A stretch of 32,799 bases of DNA from DATFWC01 sp045801465 (GTDB lineage Bacteria; Pseudomonadota; Alphaproteobacteria; Rhizobiales; Xanthobacteraceae): NCBI GenBank assembly GCA_045801465.1, contig JBJMSU010000154.1:1-32799 (forward strand), in the 5' to 3' direction. Position 1 is the stretch's first letter. Every line of letters begins with the position of its first letter. The position numbers and the translations under genes were made by a program. This document shows, in pieces, positions 1-8,262 of this stretch. The notes under the pieces were generated by a model. The model worked only from the letters and a program-made list of their open reading frames with translations, searched no databases and was not told where the DNA came from.

Positions 1-2
1 AG

Positions 3-53
3 CCTGGCGCGCTGGATACGCGACAATTGGCCGAAGACGTGATCGCCGCTTGA
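3..53 (+). CDS. C-terminal tail of an unidentified gene (partial)
   Basis: The window opens inside an open frame that reads PGALDTRQLAEDVIAA and stops at TGA 51-53. An LDTR...EDVI ending resembles the last strand and helix of some small nucleotide-binding kinases, but 16 residues are too few to assign a family. Another + frame reaches a stop at 40-42, so even the frame is uncertain. Only 31 bases separate the stop from the next gene, so the two may be cotranscribed. Confidence 0.25.
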   Translation, partial: PGALDTRQLAEDVIAA

Positions 54-84
54 GCCTGTCCGGCCGCGGTCAAAGCACCTACAT

Positions 85-1476
85 ATGGTGGCGAACCGTC
101 TGCACGAGACTCCTTTGTCCGATCGCGACAACGAAGCCAACCGTTTCTCCGCCCGAGCGCGGCGCTATGCCCGCGTCGGCAGTAACATGAGCGGCGTTGC
201 GGCCCGTTTCGCGGCGGCGCGGATGTTCGGCCTCGATCTCGACCGCAACGCGGCGGAGCTCGCCGCCGCACTTGGCGGCCTGAAAGGGCCGATCATGAAG
301 GTGGCGCAGTTGATGGCCACCATTCCGGACCTGCTGCCGCCCGAATACGCCGCCGAGCTCGCCAAGCTGCAGAGCGACGCGCCGCCCATGGGGTGGTCGT
401 TCGTGAAGCGGCGGATGCACGCCGAGCTCGGGCCCGACTGGCAGAAAAAGTTTGCCAGCTTCGAGCATCGCCCGGCTGCCGCCGCCTCGCTCGGTCAGGT
501 GCACCGCGCCGCCTCGCTCGACGGAACGGATCTTGCGTGCAAGCTGCAGTATCCGGACATGCAGTCGGCGGTCGAAGCCGATCTTGCGCAGCTGCAGGTG
601 CTGTTTGCGATCCACCGCCGCATGGACCCGGTGATCGATACGACCGAGATCTACAAGGAGATCAGCGCGCGCGTGCGCGAGGAGCTCGACTACTTCCGCG
701 AGGCCAAGCACGTCGCCCTCTACGGCGCGATGCTCGATGGCGTCGATCTCGTCCGCGTGCCGCGGGTGTGGCCCGAGCTTTCGACCGGCCGCCTTCTCAC
801 CCTCGACTGGCTCGAAGGCGACAGGCTGCTCGCGCACAAGACCGACGACCTCACCGTGCGCAACCGCCTCGGCACCGCAATGTTCACGGCCTGGTGGTTC
901 CCGTTCAGCCGCTACGGCATCATCCATGGCGACCCGCATCTCGGAAATTATACCGTGTTCGATCGCGACGGCGTGCCGTCCGGCATCAACCTTCTCGATT
1001 ATGGCTGCGTCCGCATCTTTCCCGCCAAGTTCGTGGGCGGCGTCGTCGACCTCTACCATGGGCTTCTGCGCGGCGACGACGACCTCGTCGTGCATGCCTA
1101 TGAGACCTGGGGCTTTCGGCGACTGACCCGCGACCTGATCGAGAGCCTCAATATATGGGCGCGGTTCATCTATGGGCCCTTGTTGCAGGACCGGGTACGC
1201 ACCATTGCCGACGGGGTGAAACCGGCGGAATACGGCCGGCGCGAGGCCTTCCGGGTGCATCAGGCGCTCAAGCAGCAGGGTCCCGTGACCGTGCCACGCG
1301 AATTCGTCTTCATGGATCGCGCCGCCATCGGGCTCGGCGGAGTATTTCTGCACCTGCACGCCGAGCTTAATTTCTACCGGCTGTTCAATGAGGCGATCGA
1401 ACGGTTCTCCCTCGATCGCGTCGCCGCACGCCAAGCCGAGGCGCTTGCCGCCGCCGGCCTTTCACAGCCGGCCTAG
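85..1476 (+). CDS. ABC1/UbiB (AarF/ADCK)-family atypical kinase
   Basis: A 463-residue protein of the ABC1 family, atypical protein-kinase-like proteins that in bacteria and mitochondria support ubiquinone synthesis or lipid handling. Visible family marks are the alanine-rich loop AAAASLGQVH (131-140), the lysine of ACKLQYP (K153), the EELDYFREAKH segment (199-209), the catalytic-loop motif HGDPHLGN (281-288) and DYG (305-307) in the place of DFG. The family-defining KxGQ motif reads KVAQ (72-75), so its glycine is alanine. There is no C-terminal membrane pair like that of UbiB, so a soluble ADCK-like member is more likely than UbiB itself. The ATG at 85 has no clear ribosome site. The gene precedes respiratory-chain genes on the same strand, which fits a quinone-related role, but this is inferred. 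Confidence 0.88.
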   Translation: MVANRLHETPLSDRDNEANRFSARARRYARVGSNMSGVAARFAAARMFGLDLDRNAAELAAALGGLKGPIMKVAQLMATIPDLLPPEYAAELAKLQSDAPPMGWSFVKRRMHAELGPDWQKKFASFEHRPAAAASLGQVHRAASLDGTDLACKLQYPDMQSAVEADLAQLQVLFAIHRRMDPVIDTTEIYKEISARVREELDYFREAKHVALYGAMLDGVDLVRVPRVWPELSTGRLLTLDWLEGDRLLAHKTDDLTVRNRLGTAMFTAWWFPFSRYGIIHGDPHLGNYTVFDRDGVPSGINLLDYGCVRIFPAKFVGGVVDLYHGLLRGDDDLVVHAYETWGFRRLTRDLIESLNIWARFIYGPLLQDRVRTIADGVKPAEYGRREAFRVHQALKQQGPVTVPREFVFMDRAAIGLGGVFLHLHAELNFYRLFNEAIERFSLDRVAARQAEALAAAGLSQPA

Positions 1477-1577
1477 CGCGTGAATATCGCATTGCCACGT
1501 CGGCGACCGCCGTTGCTCCGCGAGCGCAATTGAGCTAATCCCCGCGCCAGCCGAGACTCTCGAATTTGGAGGGCAAG

Positions 1578-1871
1578 ATGGCCGACCACGCCGAGGTCGA
1601 GTACGCGACCGCTGCAGGCAACGATTACGATGAACATGAAGGGACCTATCGCAGGTTTCTTCATCTGACCGTGGTGTTGGTCGTCCACGCCATCAACACG
1701 CTGCTCGGGCTCGCGATCGGCGGCGTGATGGGTCATTGGCTCACCGCCTTCGCGGTCTTCGTGATTGCAACGGGCGCAGCCGTGCACGGCCTGTTGAGCG
1801 GCTCGAAGACCTCGAGTGTCGTCGCCTTCATCTTGTCCCTGGTGGCGTTTGCGTTTTCCGCGGCAGGATAA
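1578..1871 (+). CDS. aa3-type cytochrome c oxidase subunit IV-like small membrane protein
   Basis: A 97-residue protein. Its N-terminus contains EYATAAGNDYDEHEGTYRRF, the hallmark block of the small bacterial aa3-oxidase subunit IV family (COX4_pro_2), followed by two hydrophobic segments (about 32-55 and 70-95), the second enriched in small residues. Family members are accessory subunits of haem-copper cytochrome c oxidase in the inner membrane. ATG 1578 is chosen over the in-frame TTG at 1566 because GGAGGG at 1568-1573 sits 4 bases before it. The gene lies 16 bases before pntAA, an arrangement I recall as usual in Rhizobiales. The core oxidase genes are not in this window, so the partner complex is inferred. 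Confidence 0.8.
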   Translation: MADHAEVEYATAAGNDYDEHEGTYRRFLHLTVVLVVHAINTLLGLAIGGVMGHWLTAFAVFVIATGAAVHGLLSGSKTSSVVAFILSLVAFAFSAAG

Positions 1872-1887
1872 AACGGGGCGGACGTGA

Positions 1888-3033
1888 ATGCGCATTGCCA
1901 TAGCGCGTGAAGCCGGGGCGGGCGAGGCGCGGGTCGCCGCGACGCCGGAGACGGTCAAGCGGATCAAAGGCCTCGGCGCCGACGTGGTCGTCCAATCGGG
2001 CGCCGGCACAGGTTCCGGCATGCTCGATGCCGAATACGAGGCTGCCGGCGCCACCATCGCCAAAACCCTTACAGATGCCGTCAAGGATGCCGACGTCGTG
2101 CTCAAGGTGCGCCGGCCGACGGAAGCGGAGGCCAAGAACTACAAGCGCGGCGTGCTCGTCATCGCCATCATGGACCCGTTCGGCAACGATGCCGCGCTCG
2201 CCGCCCTGGCGAAGGCCGGGCTCACCGCCTTCGCGATGGAATTGATGCCGCGCATCACCCGCGCGCAGGTCATGGACGTGCTGTCGTCGCAGGCCAATCT
2301 TGCCGGCTACCGCGCCGTGGTCGACGCCGCGGCCGAGTATGGCCGCGCACTGCCGATGATGATGACGGCCGCCGGCACCGTGCCGGCGGCGCGCGTCTTC
2401 GTGATGGGCGCCGGTGTCGCCGGCCTGCAGGCGATCGCCACCGCCCGGCGCCTCGGCGCCGTCGTCACCGCCACCGACGTACGTCCGGCCGCCAAGGAGC
2501 AGGTCGAGAGCCTGGGCGCCAAATTCATCGCCGTGGAGGACGAGGAGTTCAAGCAGGCGGAGACTGCCGCCGGCTATGCCAAGGAGATGTCGAAGGAGTA
2601 CCAGGCCAAGCAGGCTGCGCTGGTTGCCGAGCACATCAAGAAGCAGGATATCGTCGTCACGACGGCGCTGATCCCGGGCCGGCCGGCGCCGCGGCTGATC
2701 TCCGCCGACATGGTGAGGTCCATGCGGCCCGGATCCGTCATCGTCGATCTCGCGCTCGAGCGCGGCGGCAATGTCGAGCTCGCCAAGCCCGACGAGGTCG
2801 TGAACGTCAACGGTGTCAAGATCGTCGGTTATGTCAACGTGCCGGGCCGCCTCGCCGCCAGCGCCTCGAGCCTCTACGCCAGGAATCTTTACGCCTTCCT
2901 GGAAATCCTGATCGACAAGAACGCCAAGGCGCTCGCCGTCAACTGGGACGACGAGATCGTGAAGGCGACGGCCCTCACCCGCGACGGCGCGGTGGTGCAT
3001 CCGAGCTTCCAACCCAAGAGCACTGCCGCATAA
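1888..3033 (+). CDS. pntAA: NAD(P) transhydrogenase alpha subunit, part 1 (NAD-binding domain I)
   Basis: A 381-residue soluble domain I of proton-translocating transhydrogenase, which binds NAD(H) and passes hydride to NADP in PntB. Visible marks are PRITRAQVMD (121-130) followed by SSQANLAGYRAV, and the Rossmann motif GAGVAG (174-179) with D197 at the end of strand two for the NAD ribose. This form of the enzyme splits the alpha subunit in two, and the protein stops after domain I as expected. It heads a same-strand operon with pntAB (11 bases on) and pntB. Using the proton gradient, the complex makes NADPH for biosynthesis and redox defence. Assignment is firm. Confidence 0.97.
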   Translation: MRIAIAREAGAGEARVAATPETVKRIKGLGADVVVQSGAGTGSGMLDAEYEAAGATIAKTLTDAVKDADVVLKVRRPTEAEAKNYKRGVLVIAIMDPFGNDAALAALAKAGLTAFAMELMPRITRAQVMDVLSSQANLAGYRAVVDAAAEYGRALPMMMTAAGTVPAARVFVMGAGVAGLQAIATARRLGAVVTATDVRPAAKEQVESLGAKFIAVEDEEFKQAETAAGYAKEMSKEYQAKQAALVAEHIKKQDIVVTTALIPGRPAPRLISADMVRSMRPGSVIVDLALERGGNVELAKPDEVVNVNGVKIVGYVNVPGRLAASASSLYARNLYAFLEILIDKNAKALAVNWDDEIVKATALTRDGAVVHPSFQPKSTAA

Positions 3034-3044
3034 GGAGAACCGAC

Positions 3045-3365
3045 ATGGGGCATGTGGCACAGGCCATCGATCCGTTCGTGTTCCGCTTGTCGATCTTCGT
3101 GCTGGCCGTGTTCGTCGGCTATTACGTCGTGTGGTCGGTGACGCCGGCGCTGCACACGCCGCTGATGTCCGTGACCAATGCCATCTCGTCCGTCATCGTG
3201 GTCGGCGCGCTGCTGGCGGTTGGCGTCGCGCTCGTCCCCAATGACACGGGCCCGATCTGGGCGCGCGCCCTCGGTTTCGTGGCGCTCGTCTTTGCGTCGG
3301 TCAACATCTTCGGTGGATTCCTGGTCACCCAGCGCATGCTGTCGATGTACAAGAAGAAGAAGTGA
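3045..3365 (+). CDS. pntAB: NAD(P) transhydrogenase alpha subunit, part 2 (membrane domain)
   Basis: A 106-residue membrane protein with three hydrophobic helices (about 10-28, 43-62 and 68-90) and a lysine-rich end (YKKKK). This is the usual form of PntAB, which supplies the alpha-subunit part of membrane domain II. The helix carrying PALHTPLMSVTNAISSVIVVGAL matches the conserved first-half signature of transhydrogenase membrane domains. AAGGAG at about 3032-3037 precedes the ATG. It lies between pntAA and pntB, so the three products form one complex in the inner membrane. Confidence 0.95.
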   Translation: MGHVAQAIDPFVFRLSIFVLAVFVGYYVVWSVTPALHTPLMSVTNAISSVIVVGALLAVGVALVPNDTGPIWARALGFVALVFASVNIFGGFLVTQRMLSMYKKKK

Positions 3366-3426
3366 ATCCCGCGTGTCACGTGTGAACTCTTCACCGCCCC
3401 CGGCTGCGGGCTGACGGATTATTTCC

Positions 3427-4821
3427 ATGAACGCCAATATTGCCGCGCTTCTTTATCTGGTTTCCGGCGTGCTGTTCATTCTCGCGCTGCGCGGATTGTC
3501 CAATCCGGAGACGAGCCGGCAGGGAAATCTGTTCGGCATGGTCGGCATGGCGATCGCCATCGTCACCACGTTGGCATCACATCCGCCGGCGGGCCGCGGT
3601 GCATGGCTCCTGGTGCTGGTGGGGCTCGCCGCCGGCGGCAGCGTCGGCGCGGTGATCGCCCGGCGGGTGCCGATGACGGCGATGCCGGAATTGGTCGCGG
3701 CGTTTCACTCCCTGGTCGGCATGGCGGCGGTGCTGGTGGCGGCGGGCGCCCTCTATGCGCCCAGCGCCTTCGACATCGGCAGCGTGGGCGCGATCCACAA
3801 GGCGAGCCTGGTCGAGATGTCGATCGGCGTGGCGATCGGCGCCATCACCTTCACGGGCTCGGTCATCGCCTTCCTCAAGCTGTCGGCACGCATGACCGGG
3901 GCGCCCATCATTCTGCCGGCGCGCCACGTCATCAATATCGGGCTGACGCTGGCGCTCATTCTGCTGGTCGTCTGGTTCGTGCGCACCGAGAGCTATGCGG
4001 CGTTCTGGCTCATAGCGCTCGTCTCCTTTGCGCTTGGCGTCCTGATGATCATCCCGATCGGCGGCGCCGACATGCCGGTTGTGATCTCGATGCTCAACTC
4101 GTATTCCGGATGGGCCGCGGCCGGCATCGGGTTCACGCTCGGCAACACCGCGCTCATCATCACCGGCGCGCTGGTCGGCTCCTCGGGCGCGATCCTGTCT
4201 TACATCATGTGCAAGGGGATGAACCGGAACTTCTTCTCGGTGATTCTCGGCGGCTTTGGCGGCGAGGTTGCCGGTCCGGCCGCGGGCGCCGAGCAGCGTC
4301 CAGTGAAGCAGGGCTCGGCGGACGATGCCGCCTTCGTGATGAAGAATGCCTCCAAGGTCATCATCGTGCCGGGCTACGGCATGGCGGTGGCGCAGGCGCA
4401 GCATGCGTTGCGTGAGATGGCCGACAAGCTCAAGCAGGAAGGCGTGGAGGTCAAATACGCCATCCATCCGGTAGCCGGCCGCATGCCCGGCCATATGAAC
4501 GTGCTGCTGGCGGAAGCGAACGTCCCTTACGACGAGGTGTTCGAGCTCGAGGACATCAACTCGGAATTCCGCACCGCCGACGTCGCCTTCGTCATCGGCG
4601 CCAACGACGTGACCAATCCGGCGGCGGAAGAGGATCCACAGTCGCCGATCTACGGCATGCCGGTGCTGGAAGTGTGGAAGGCCGGCACCGTGATGTTCTC
4701 CAAGCGCTCGCTCGCCTCCGGCTATGCCGGCATCGACAACACACTGTTCTACCGCGACAACACGATGATGCTGTTCGGCGACGCCAAGAAGATGACGGAG
4801 AACATCGTCAAGTCGCTGTAG
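3427..4821 (+). CDS. pntB: NAD(P) transhydrogenase beta subunit
   Basis: A 464-residue subunit. The first about 270 residues hold multiple membrane helices that form most of the proton channel (domain II). The C-terminal domain III binds NADP(H): IIVPGYGMAVAQAQ, AIHPVAGRMPGHMNVLLAEA and the late VIGANDVTNPAA and SKRSLASGYAG blocks are all visible and typical. Length matches the family. The gene starts 61 bases after pntAB and ends 25 bases before the next ORF. Together with pntAA and pntAB it makes a complete enzyme with no sign of damage. Confidence 0.97.
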   Translation: MNANIAALLYLVSGVLFILALRGLSNPETSRQGNLFGMVGMAIAIVTTLASHPPAGRGAWLLVLVGLAAGGSVGAVIARRVPMTAMPELVAAFHSLVGMAAVLVAAGALYAPSAFDIGSVGAIHKASLVEMSIGVAIGAITFTGSVIAFLKLSARMTGAPIILPARHVINIGLTLALILLVVWFVRTESYAAFWLIALVSFALGVLMIIPIGGADMPVVISMLNSYSGWAAAGIGFTLGNTALIITGALVGSSGAILSYIMCKGMNRNFFSVILGGFGGEVAGPAAGAEQRPVKQGSADDAAFVMKNASKVIIVPGYGMAVAQAQHALREMADKLKQEGVEVKYAIHPVAGRMPGHMNVLLAEANVPYDEVFELEDINSEFRTADVAFVIGANDVTNPAAEEDPQSPIYGMPVLEVWKAGTVMFSKRSLASGYAGIDNTLFYRDNTMMLFGDAKKMTENIVKSL

Positions 4822-4846
4822 CCGTGCCTGTGCTATTCACCTTCCC

Positions 4847-5650
4847 ATGACCGTCCTGAAGTGGCTGCTGGCGGCGGCGGTCGCCTACGCGGGCTTCGTT
4901 GCGCTGTTGTACGTCTCGCAGCGCAAGCTCATGTATCTGCCCGACACCACGCGTTGGCAGCCCGCCTCTGTCGGATTTCCCGAGGCCGCGGAGGTCGTCC
5001 TCGACACCGCCGACGGCGAGAAGGTCATCGTCTGGCACGTGCCGCCGCGCCACGGCAAGCCGGTGGTCTTGTACTTCCAGGGTAACGGCGGCGGCTTGAA
5101 CCTGCGCGCCCGCCGCTTTCGCCAGCTGATCGCGGCCGGCGCCGGGCTCATAGCGTTGGGCTATCGCGGCTATGGCGGATCGAGCGGGCATCCGAGCGAA
5201 GCGGGATTGTTGCACGATGCTGCTGCAGCTTATCGCTTTGCGACCGGGCTCTATCCGGCTGAACGCGTCGCTCTGTGGGGCGAATCCCTCGGCACGGGCG
5301 TCGCAGTGGCGCTCGCGGCGGAGCGGCCGGTGGGGCGCGTCGTGCTGGAATCGCCGTTCACCTCGGCCGTCGACATTGCGGCCGCCGCCTATCCGTTCGT
5401 GCCGGTACGGTGGTTGATGAAGGACCAGTTTCGCTCCGACCAGCGCATCGCCAATGTCACGGCGCCGGTGCTGGTCCTGCACGGGACCCGCGACACCATT
5501 GTCCCGCTGGCCTACGGCGAGCGGCTGTACGGTCTGATCCGTGCCCCCAAGCGCTTCGTTCGCATCGCCGACGCCAATCACAACGATCACGATGAATATG
5601 GCGCCGTCGACTTGGTCGTCTCCTTTCTGGCCGACGAACAGGCGCATTGA
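4847..5650 (+). CDS. alpha/beta hydrolase, BEM46/ABHD13-17-like
   Basis: A 267-residue serine hydrolase with one N-terminal hydrophobic helix (about 4-24) that probably anchors it to the membrane. Expected family elements are in order: the oxyanion-hole strand VVLYFQGNGG (73-82), YRGYGGSSG (106-114), the nucleophile elbow GESLG (S147), the acid in HGTRDTIVP (D216) and a histidine in ANHNDHDEY (H245 or H248). BEM46-type proteins are lipases or thioesterases of uncertain substrate. It follows pntB by 25 bases on the same strand and may be cotranscribed, but nothing links it functionally to transhydrogenase. Confidence 0.88.
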   Translation: MTVLKWLLAAAVAYAGFVALLYVSQRKLMYLPDTTRWQPASVGFPEAAEVVLDTADGEKVIVWHVPPRHGKPVVLYFQGNGGGLNLRARRFRQLIAAGAGLIALGYRGYGGSSGHPSEAGLLHDAAAAYRFATGLYPAERVALWGESLGTGVAVALAAERPVGRVVLESPFTSAVDIAAAAYPFVPVRWLMKDQFRSDQRIANVTAPVLVLHGTRDTIVPLAYGERLYGLIRAPKRFVRIADANHNDHDEYGAVDLVVSFLADEQAH

Positions 5651-5853
5651 ACGGCTCCTCGGCGCAGTAAGGCCGGGAGCGGTCGAAAAAATGGCATCTC
5701 GATGGCGGATGTGTCGTTGCTCGCTGGTGGCGTAACAAACGCCGGTGCAACGAAACCATTTTCTTTCTGGGCGAAAAACAGAGGAAATGTCGCGCCGGTA
5801 TCCCTTCACGCAACAAAAAAAACTTTCAGGGGTCGCTGCTGTGGGAGGGATCC

Positions 5854-6468
5854 ATGCAGAGCGATTGCGCGCTGTCCGGCGCAGGAACCATCGACACCTG
5901 GACCGCCGTCCGCGCCGATGCGGACGACGTTCTGATCCGCAACATTGCACGTGGCGACAAGCGCGCGATGCAAGTGCTGTTCGCCCGTCACAACGTGCGC
6001 GTCTTCCGCTTCATCATGCGCCTGATCGGTCCGACGGCGGCAGCCGAAGATCTGGTCAGCGAAGTCTTCATCGACGTGTGGCGCAAGGCTGGTCAGTTCG
6101 AGGGGCGCTCCCAGGTCGCCACCTGGCTGTTAGGGATCGCACGCCATAAGGCGCTGTCGCACCTGAGAAACCGGTCGTTCGATCACCTCGACGACGACAC
6201 CGCCCAGGCGCTCGAGGACCCGTGCGACACCCCCGAGACCGTTTGCGAGAAGAACGATACGGGCGCGCTGCTGCGGCGCTGCCTCACCCAACTGTCAGCC
6301 GCCCACCGCGAGATCATAGACCTCGTCTATTATCACGAAAGGCCAATGCAGGACGTCGCCCAGATTCTGGAAATCCCCGAGGCGACGGTGCGCACCCGCA
6401 TGTTCTATGCGCGCAAGCATCTCGCGGAGCTGCTCAAGTTGCACGGGGTCGAGCACGCCTGGGCTTGA
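5854..6468 (+). CDS. ECF-type RNA polymerase sigma factor
   Basis: A 204-residue sigma-70-family factor with region 2 at about 38-106 (AAAEDLVSEVFIDVWRKAGQFEGRSQVATWLLGIARHKAL) and region 4 at about 141-192 (LSAAHREIIDLVYYHERPMQDVAQILEIPEATVRTRMFYARKHL). No sigma-3 domain lies between them, which defines the ECF class; such factors redirect polymerase to stress or envelope regulons. The ATG is preceded by GGGAGGGA. About 35 residues precede region 2, a little longer than usual. No anti-sigma factor lies beside it: the next gene is a convergent lipoprotein and the previous one a hydrolase. Its signal and regulon cannot be read from this window. Confidence 0.9.
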   Translation: MQSDCALSGAGTIDTWTAVRADADDVLIRNIARGDKRAMQVLFARHNVRVFRFIMRLIGPTAAAEDLVSEVFIDVWRKAGQFEGRSQVATWLLGIARHKALSHLRNRSFDHLDDDTAQALEDPCDTPETVCEKNDTGALLRRCLTQLSAAHREIIDLVYYHERPMQDVAQILEIPEATVRTRMFYARKHLAELLKLHGVEHAWA

Positions 6469-7329
6469 TCAGAACGTGGCGTAGCTCTGCCCGGGCTTGC
6501 CGCCGACGCGGGCGAAGCCTTTGCGCGCCGGCTCGTAGTCGCGACTGATGGTCAATGCCCGGGCGTAGGAGCCCGCCGCCTTTTCTTTTTCTCCCAGGCG
6601 CTCGTAGGCGAGCCCGCGCGTGGTCCAAGCCTGCAGGTTCTCAGGGTCGAGCTGCACCGCCTCGTCGAGATCGTTGGCGGCAGCTTTATGGTCATTGTTG
6701 GCAAGATAGCTCTGGGCGCGCGCTACCCGGGGATCCGCCTGCTGGGGCGAGAGGGTCATCGCCGTAGTGAAATCGTCGATCGCATATTGGTGCTGGCGCT
6801 GCGCCTGGTAGAGCTGGCCGCGATTGTAATAGGCCTGGGCATTGTCGGGCTTGAGCTCCATCGCCTTGTTGAAATCGGCGAGTGCCTGCATGGCCTGCCC
6901 CTGCTGGCGATAGACCATGCCGCGGCCCAGATAGGCGGCCGCATAGGACGGATCGATCTCGATCGCCTTGTTGTAGTCGGCGAGCGCCGGCTCGAATTTT
7001 CGCATCTGACGATAGACGAGACCGCGGTTTGCATAGGCTTGGGCGAACCCCGGATTGATGCTGACCGCCTTGTTGAAATCGGCGAGCGCCTCCTCGTTGC
7101 GGCCGGCGCGGCCAAGCACCGCGCCGCGCACATTGTAGGCCTGCGGATCGTTGGGGTTGCGCTGGACCACCTCGCTGAGCGAGGCGACATTGGTGGACGT
7201 CGCGGCCACATTGGAGTCCGGCTCGGACGTCGACAGGCTAAGCCCGCTGCAGCCGCCGAGCGCTGCGGCAATGATGAACATCGCGGCGAGGCGGTCGGTC
7301 ACGATGCGTATCGGCGCGCGCGTCCTCAT
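6469..7329 (-). CDS. TPR-repeat lipoprotein (NlpI-like)
   Basis: A 286-residue secreted protein. The N-terminus has a basic stretch, a hydrophobic core (MFIIAAA) and a lipobox LGGC with C27 as the likely acylated residue. From about residue 50 there are six or seven tandem tetratricopeptide units, each with the pattern A..NRG..Y...G....A..D...A..L.P. TPR lipoproteins usually scaffold envelope complexes. The stop codon abuts that of the sigma factor: TGATCA at 6466-6471 ends both genes on opposite strands. The exact partner is unknown. Confidence 0.85.
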   Translation of the reverse strand: MRTRAPIRIVTDRLAAMFIIAAALGGCSGLSLSTSEPDSNVAATSTNVASLSEVVQRNPNDPQAYNVRGAVLGRAGRNEEALADFNKAVSINPGFAQAYANRGLVYRQMRKFEPALADYNKAIEIDPSYAAAYLGRGMVYRQQGQAMQALADFNKAMELKPDNAQAYYNRGQLYQAQRQHQYAIDDFTTAMTLSPQQADPRVARAQSYLANNDHKAAANDLDEAVQLDPENLQAWTTRGLAYERLGEKEKAAGSYARALTISRDYEPARKGFARVGGKPGQSYATF

Positions 7330-7471
7330 TCCCGTATCCCGAGGGTGCTGCCCGGATTATCGCAAATCGCGTGGGGTTTGTCGTGCCGGCGCAGGATCTC
7401 CGGCGGAATGCCGATGCTCCAAAAACCGACGGCGCGAGGAGTCTCGCCCGCCGCGCCGGACAGCCTGAGAT

Positions 7472-7502
7472 AAAAAATGGACTACCGCGGGGCCCCGCCG
7501 CC
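7472..7502 (-). terminator. possible terminator overlapping the end of rpsU
   Basis: On the minus strand the last codons of rpsU include the 12-base palindrome GCGGGGCCCCGC, followed about 9 bases later by a run of six T just after the stop codon. Stem and T-run are further apart than in a textbook terminator, so this is a weak call. Confidence 0.3.
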
Positions 7503-7739
7503 GAAGGTCGGCCGGGTGGGCTTGGGCTTGCCCGGGATCAGGCCTTCGCGCTGGGCCCGCTTGCGCGCCAGCTTGCGGGCGCGGCGGATTGCCTCGGCGC
7601 GCTCGCGTGCCTTCTTTTCCGACGGCTTCTCGTAGTGTCCGCGCAGCTTCATCTCGCGAAAAATGCCTTCGCGCTGCATCTTTTTCTTCAGCGCCTTCAG
7701 CGCCTGATCGACGTTATTGTCCCGGACGAGAACCTGCAC
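7482..7739 (-). CDS. rpsU: 30S ribosomal protein S21
   Basis: An 85-residue basic protein starting MQVLVRDNNVDQALKALKKKMQREG, the S21 signature, then FREMKLRGHYEKPSEKKARERAEAIRR and a lysine/arginine-rich tail ending GGGAPR. The tail makes it longer than the E. coli form, as is usual in Alphaproteobacteria. S21 sits on the small-subunit platform near the anti-Shine-Dalgarno end of 16S rRNA. The start is GTG at 7739, preceded by GAGGAA at the right spacing. It appears monocistronic. Confidence 0.95.
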   Translation of the reverse strand: MQVLVRDNNVDQALKALKKKMQREGIFREMKLRGHYEKPSEKKARERAEAIRRARKLARKRAQREGLIPGKPKPTRPTFGGGAPR

Positions 7740-7927
7740 GCATCGTTCCTCTTCGATCGAGTTCCTAAAAATTGCGGGCAGGGAATCTCAATCCGCGCGC
7801 CGCGGATGCGCCGCTGCCAAGCGCCGGCCTCTAGCAGAACGGCCGGGAAAAGTCCACCGCAATCAATACGAAGTGGGGTGAGTCGTCCCGTCCGTTTCGC
7901 AAGCACCCCGATGACCGCGCCTCGCGA

Positions 7928-8185
7928 CTAATCCTTGCCGCCCCGGCCCTTGCGCCGAAGTTCAGCGCCCGTGAAGTCGTTCTGTGCGTTCAGGAGATAC
8001 CTCTCCAGGTCTCCGCCGGCCGCGGCATTCAGGGCCTTGTCGCTGATCCCGTCGACCCCGGCTGCGGCGCGACACGTGGCGGCGTCCTCCGCCATCTCGC
8101 TCTTGTCCTCGTAGTACTGCGGCACTTGCAGGTTCTCTTCCACCCAATTGTCCAGCCATTCCTTGGCATCCGTGTTCGTCGGCAT
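7928..8185 (-). CDS. DUF768-family small protein
   Basis: An 85-residue acidic protein (MPTNTDAKEWLDNWVEENLQ...). The opening W-x-x-x-W-[IV]-E-E-N pattern and the later D-L-E-x-Y-[IL] block recall DUF768, a family of unknown function found mainly in Rhizobiales. ATG 8185 is chosen because GAGGAG lies 6 bases upstream; the frame stays open further upstream, but that extension runs into the purK end and has no ribosome site. It sits 77 bases after purK on the same strand. No function is proposed. Confidence 0.65.
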   Translation of the reverse strand: MPTNTDAKEWLDNWVEENLQVPQYYEDKSEMAEDAATCRAAAGVDGISDKALNAAAGGDLERYLLNAQNDFTGAELRRKGRGGKD

Positions 8186-8262
8186 GGGCGATCTCCTCAA
8201 AATCACGCCAATCATGCAAGAGGGGTCGTTCGATTGCGACGGGTCGTTCAGCATGGCCCGCA

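Noticed and set aside
79..1434. A 451-codon open frame on the minus strand opposite the ABC1 kinase
   Set aside because: It mirrors the codons of a clear gene in GC-rich DNA, has no recognisable motifs and no ribosome site.
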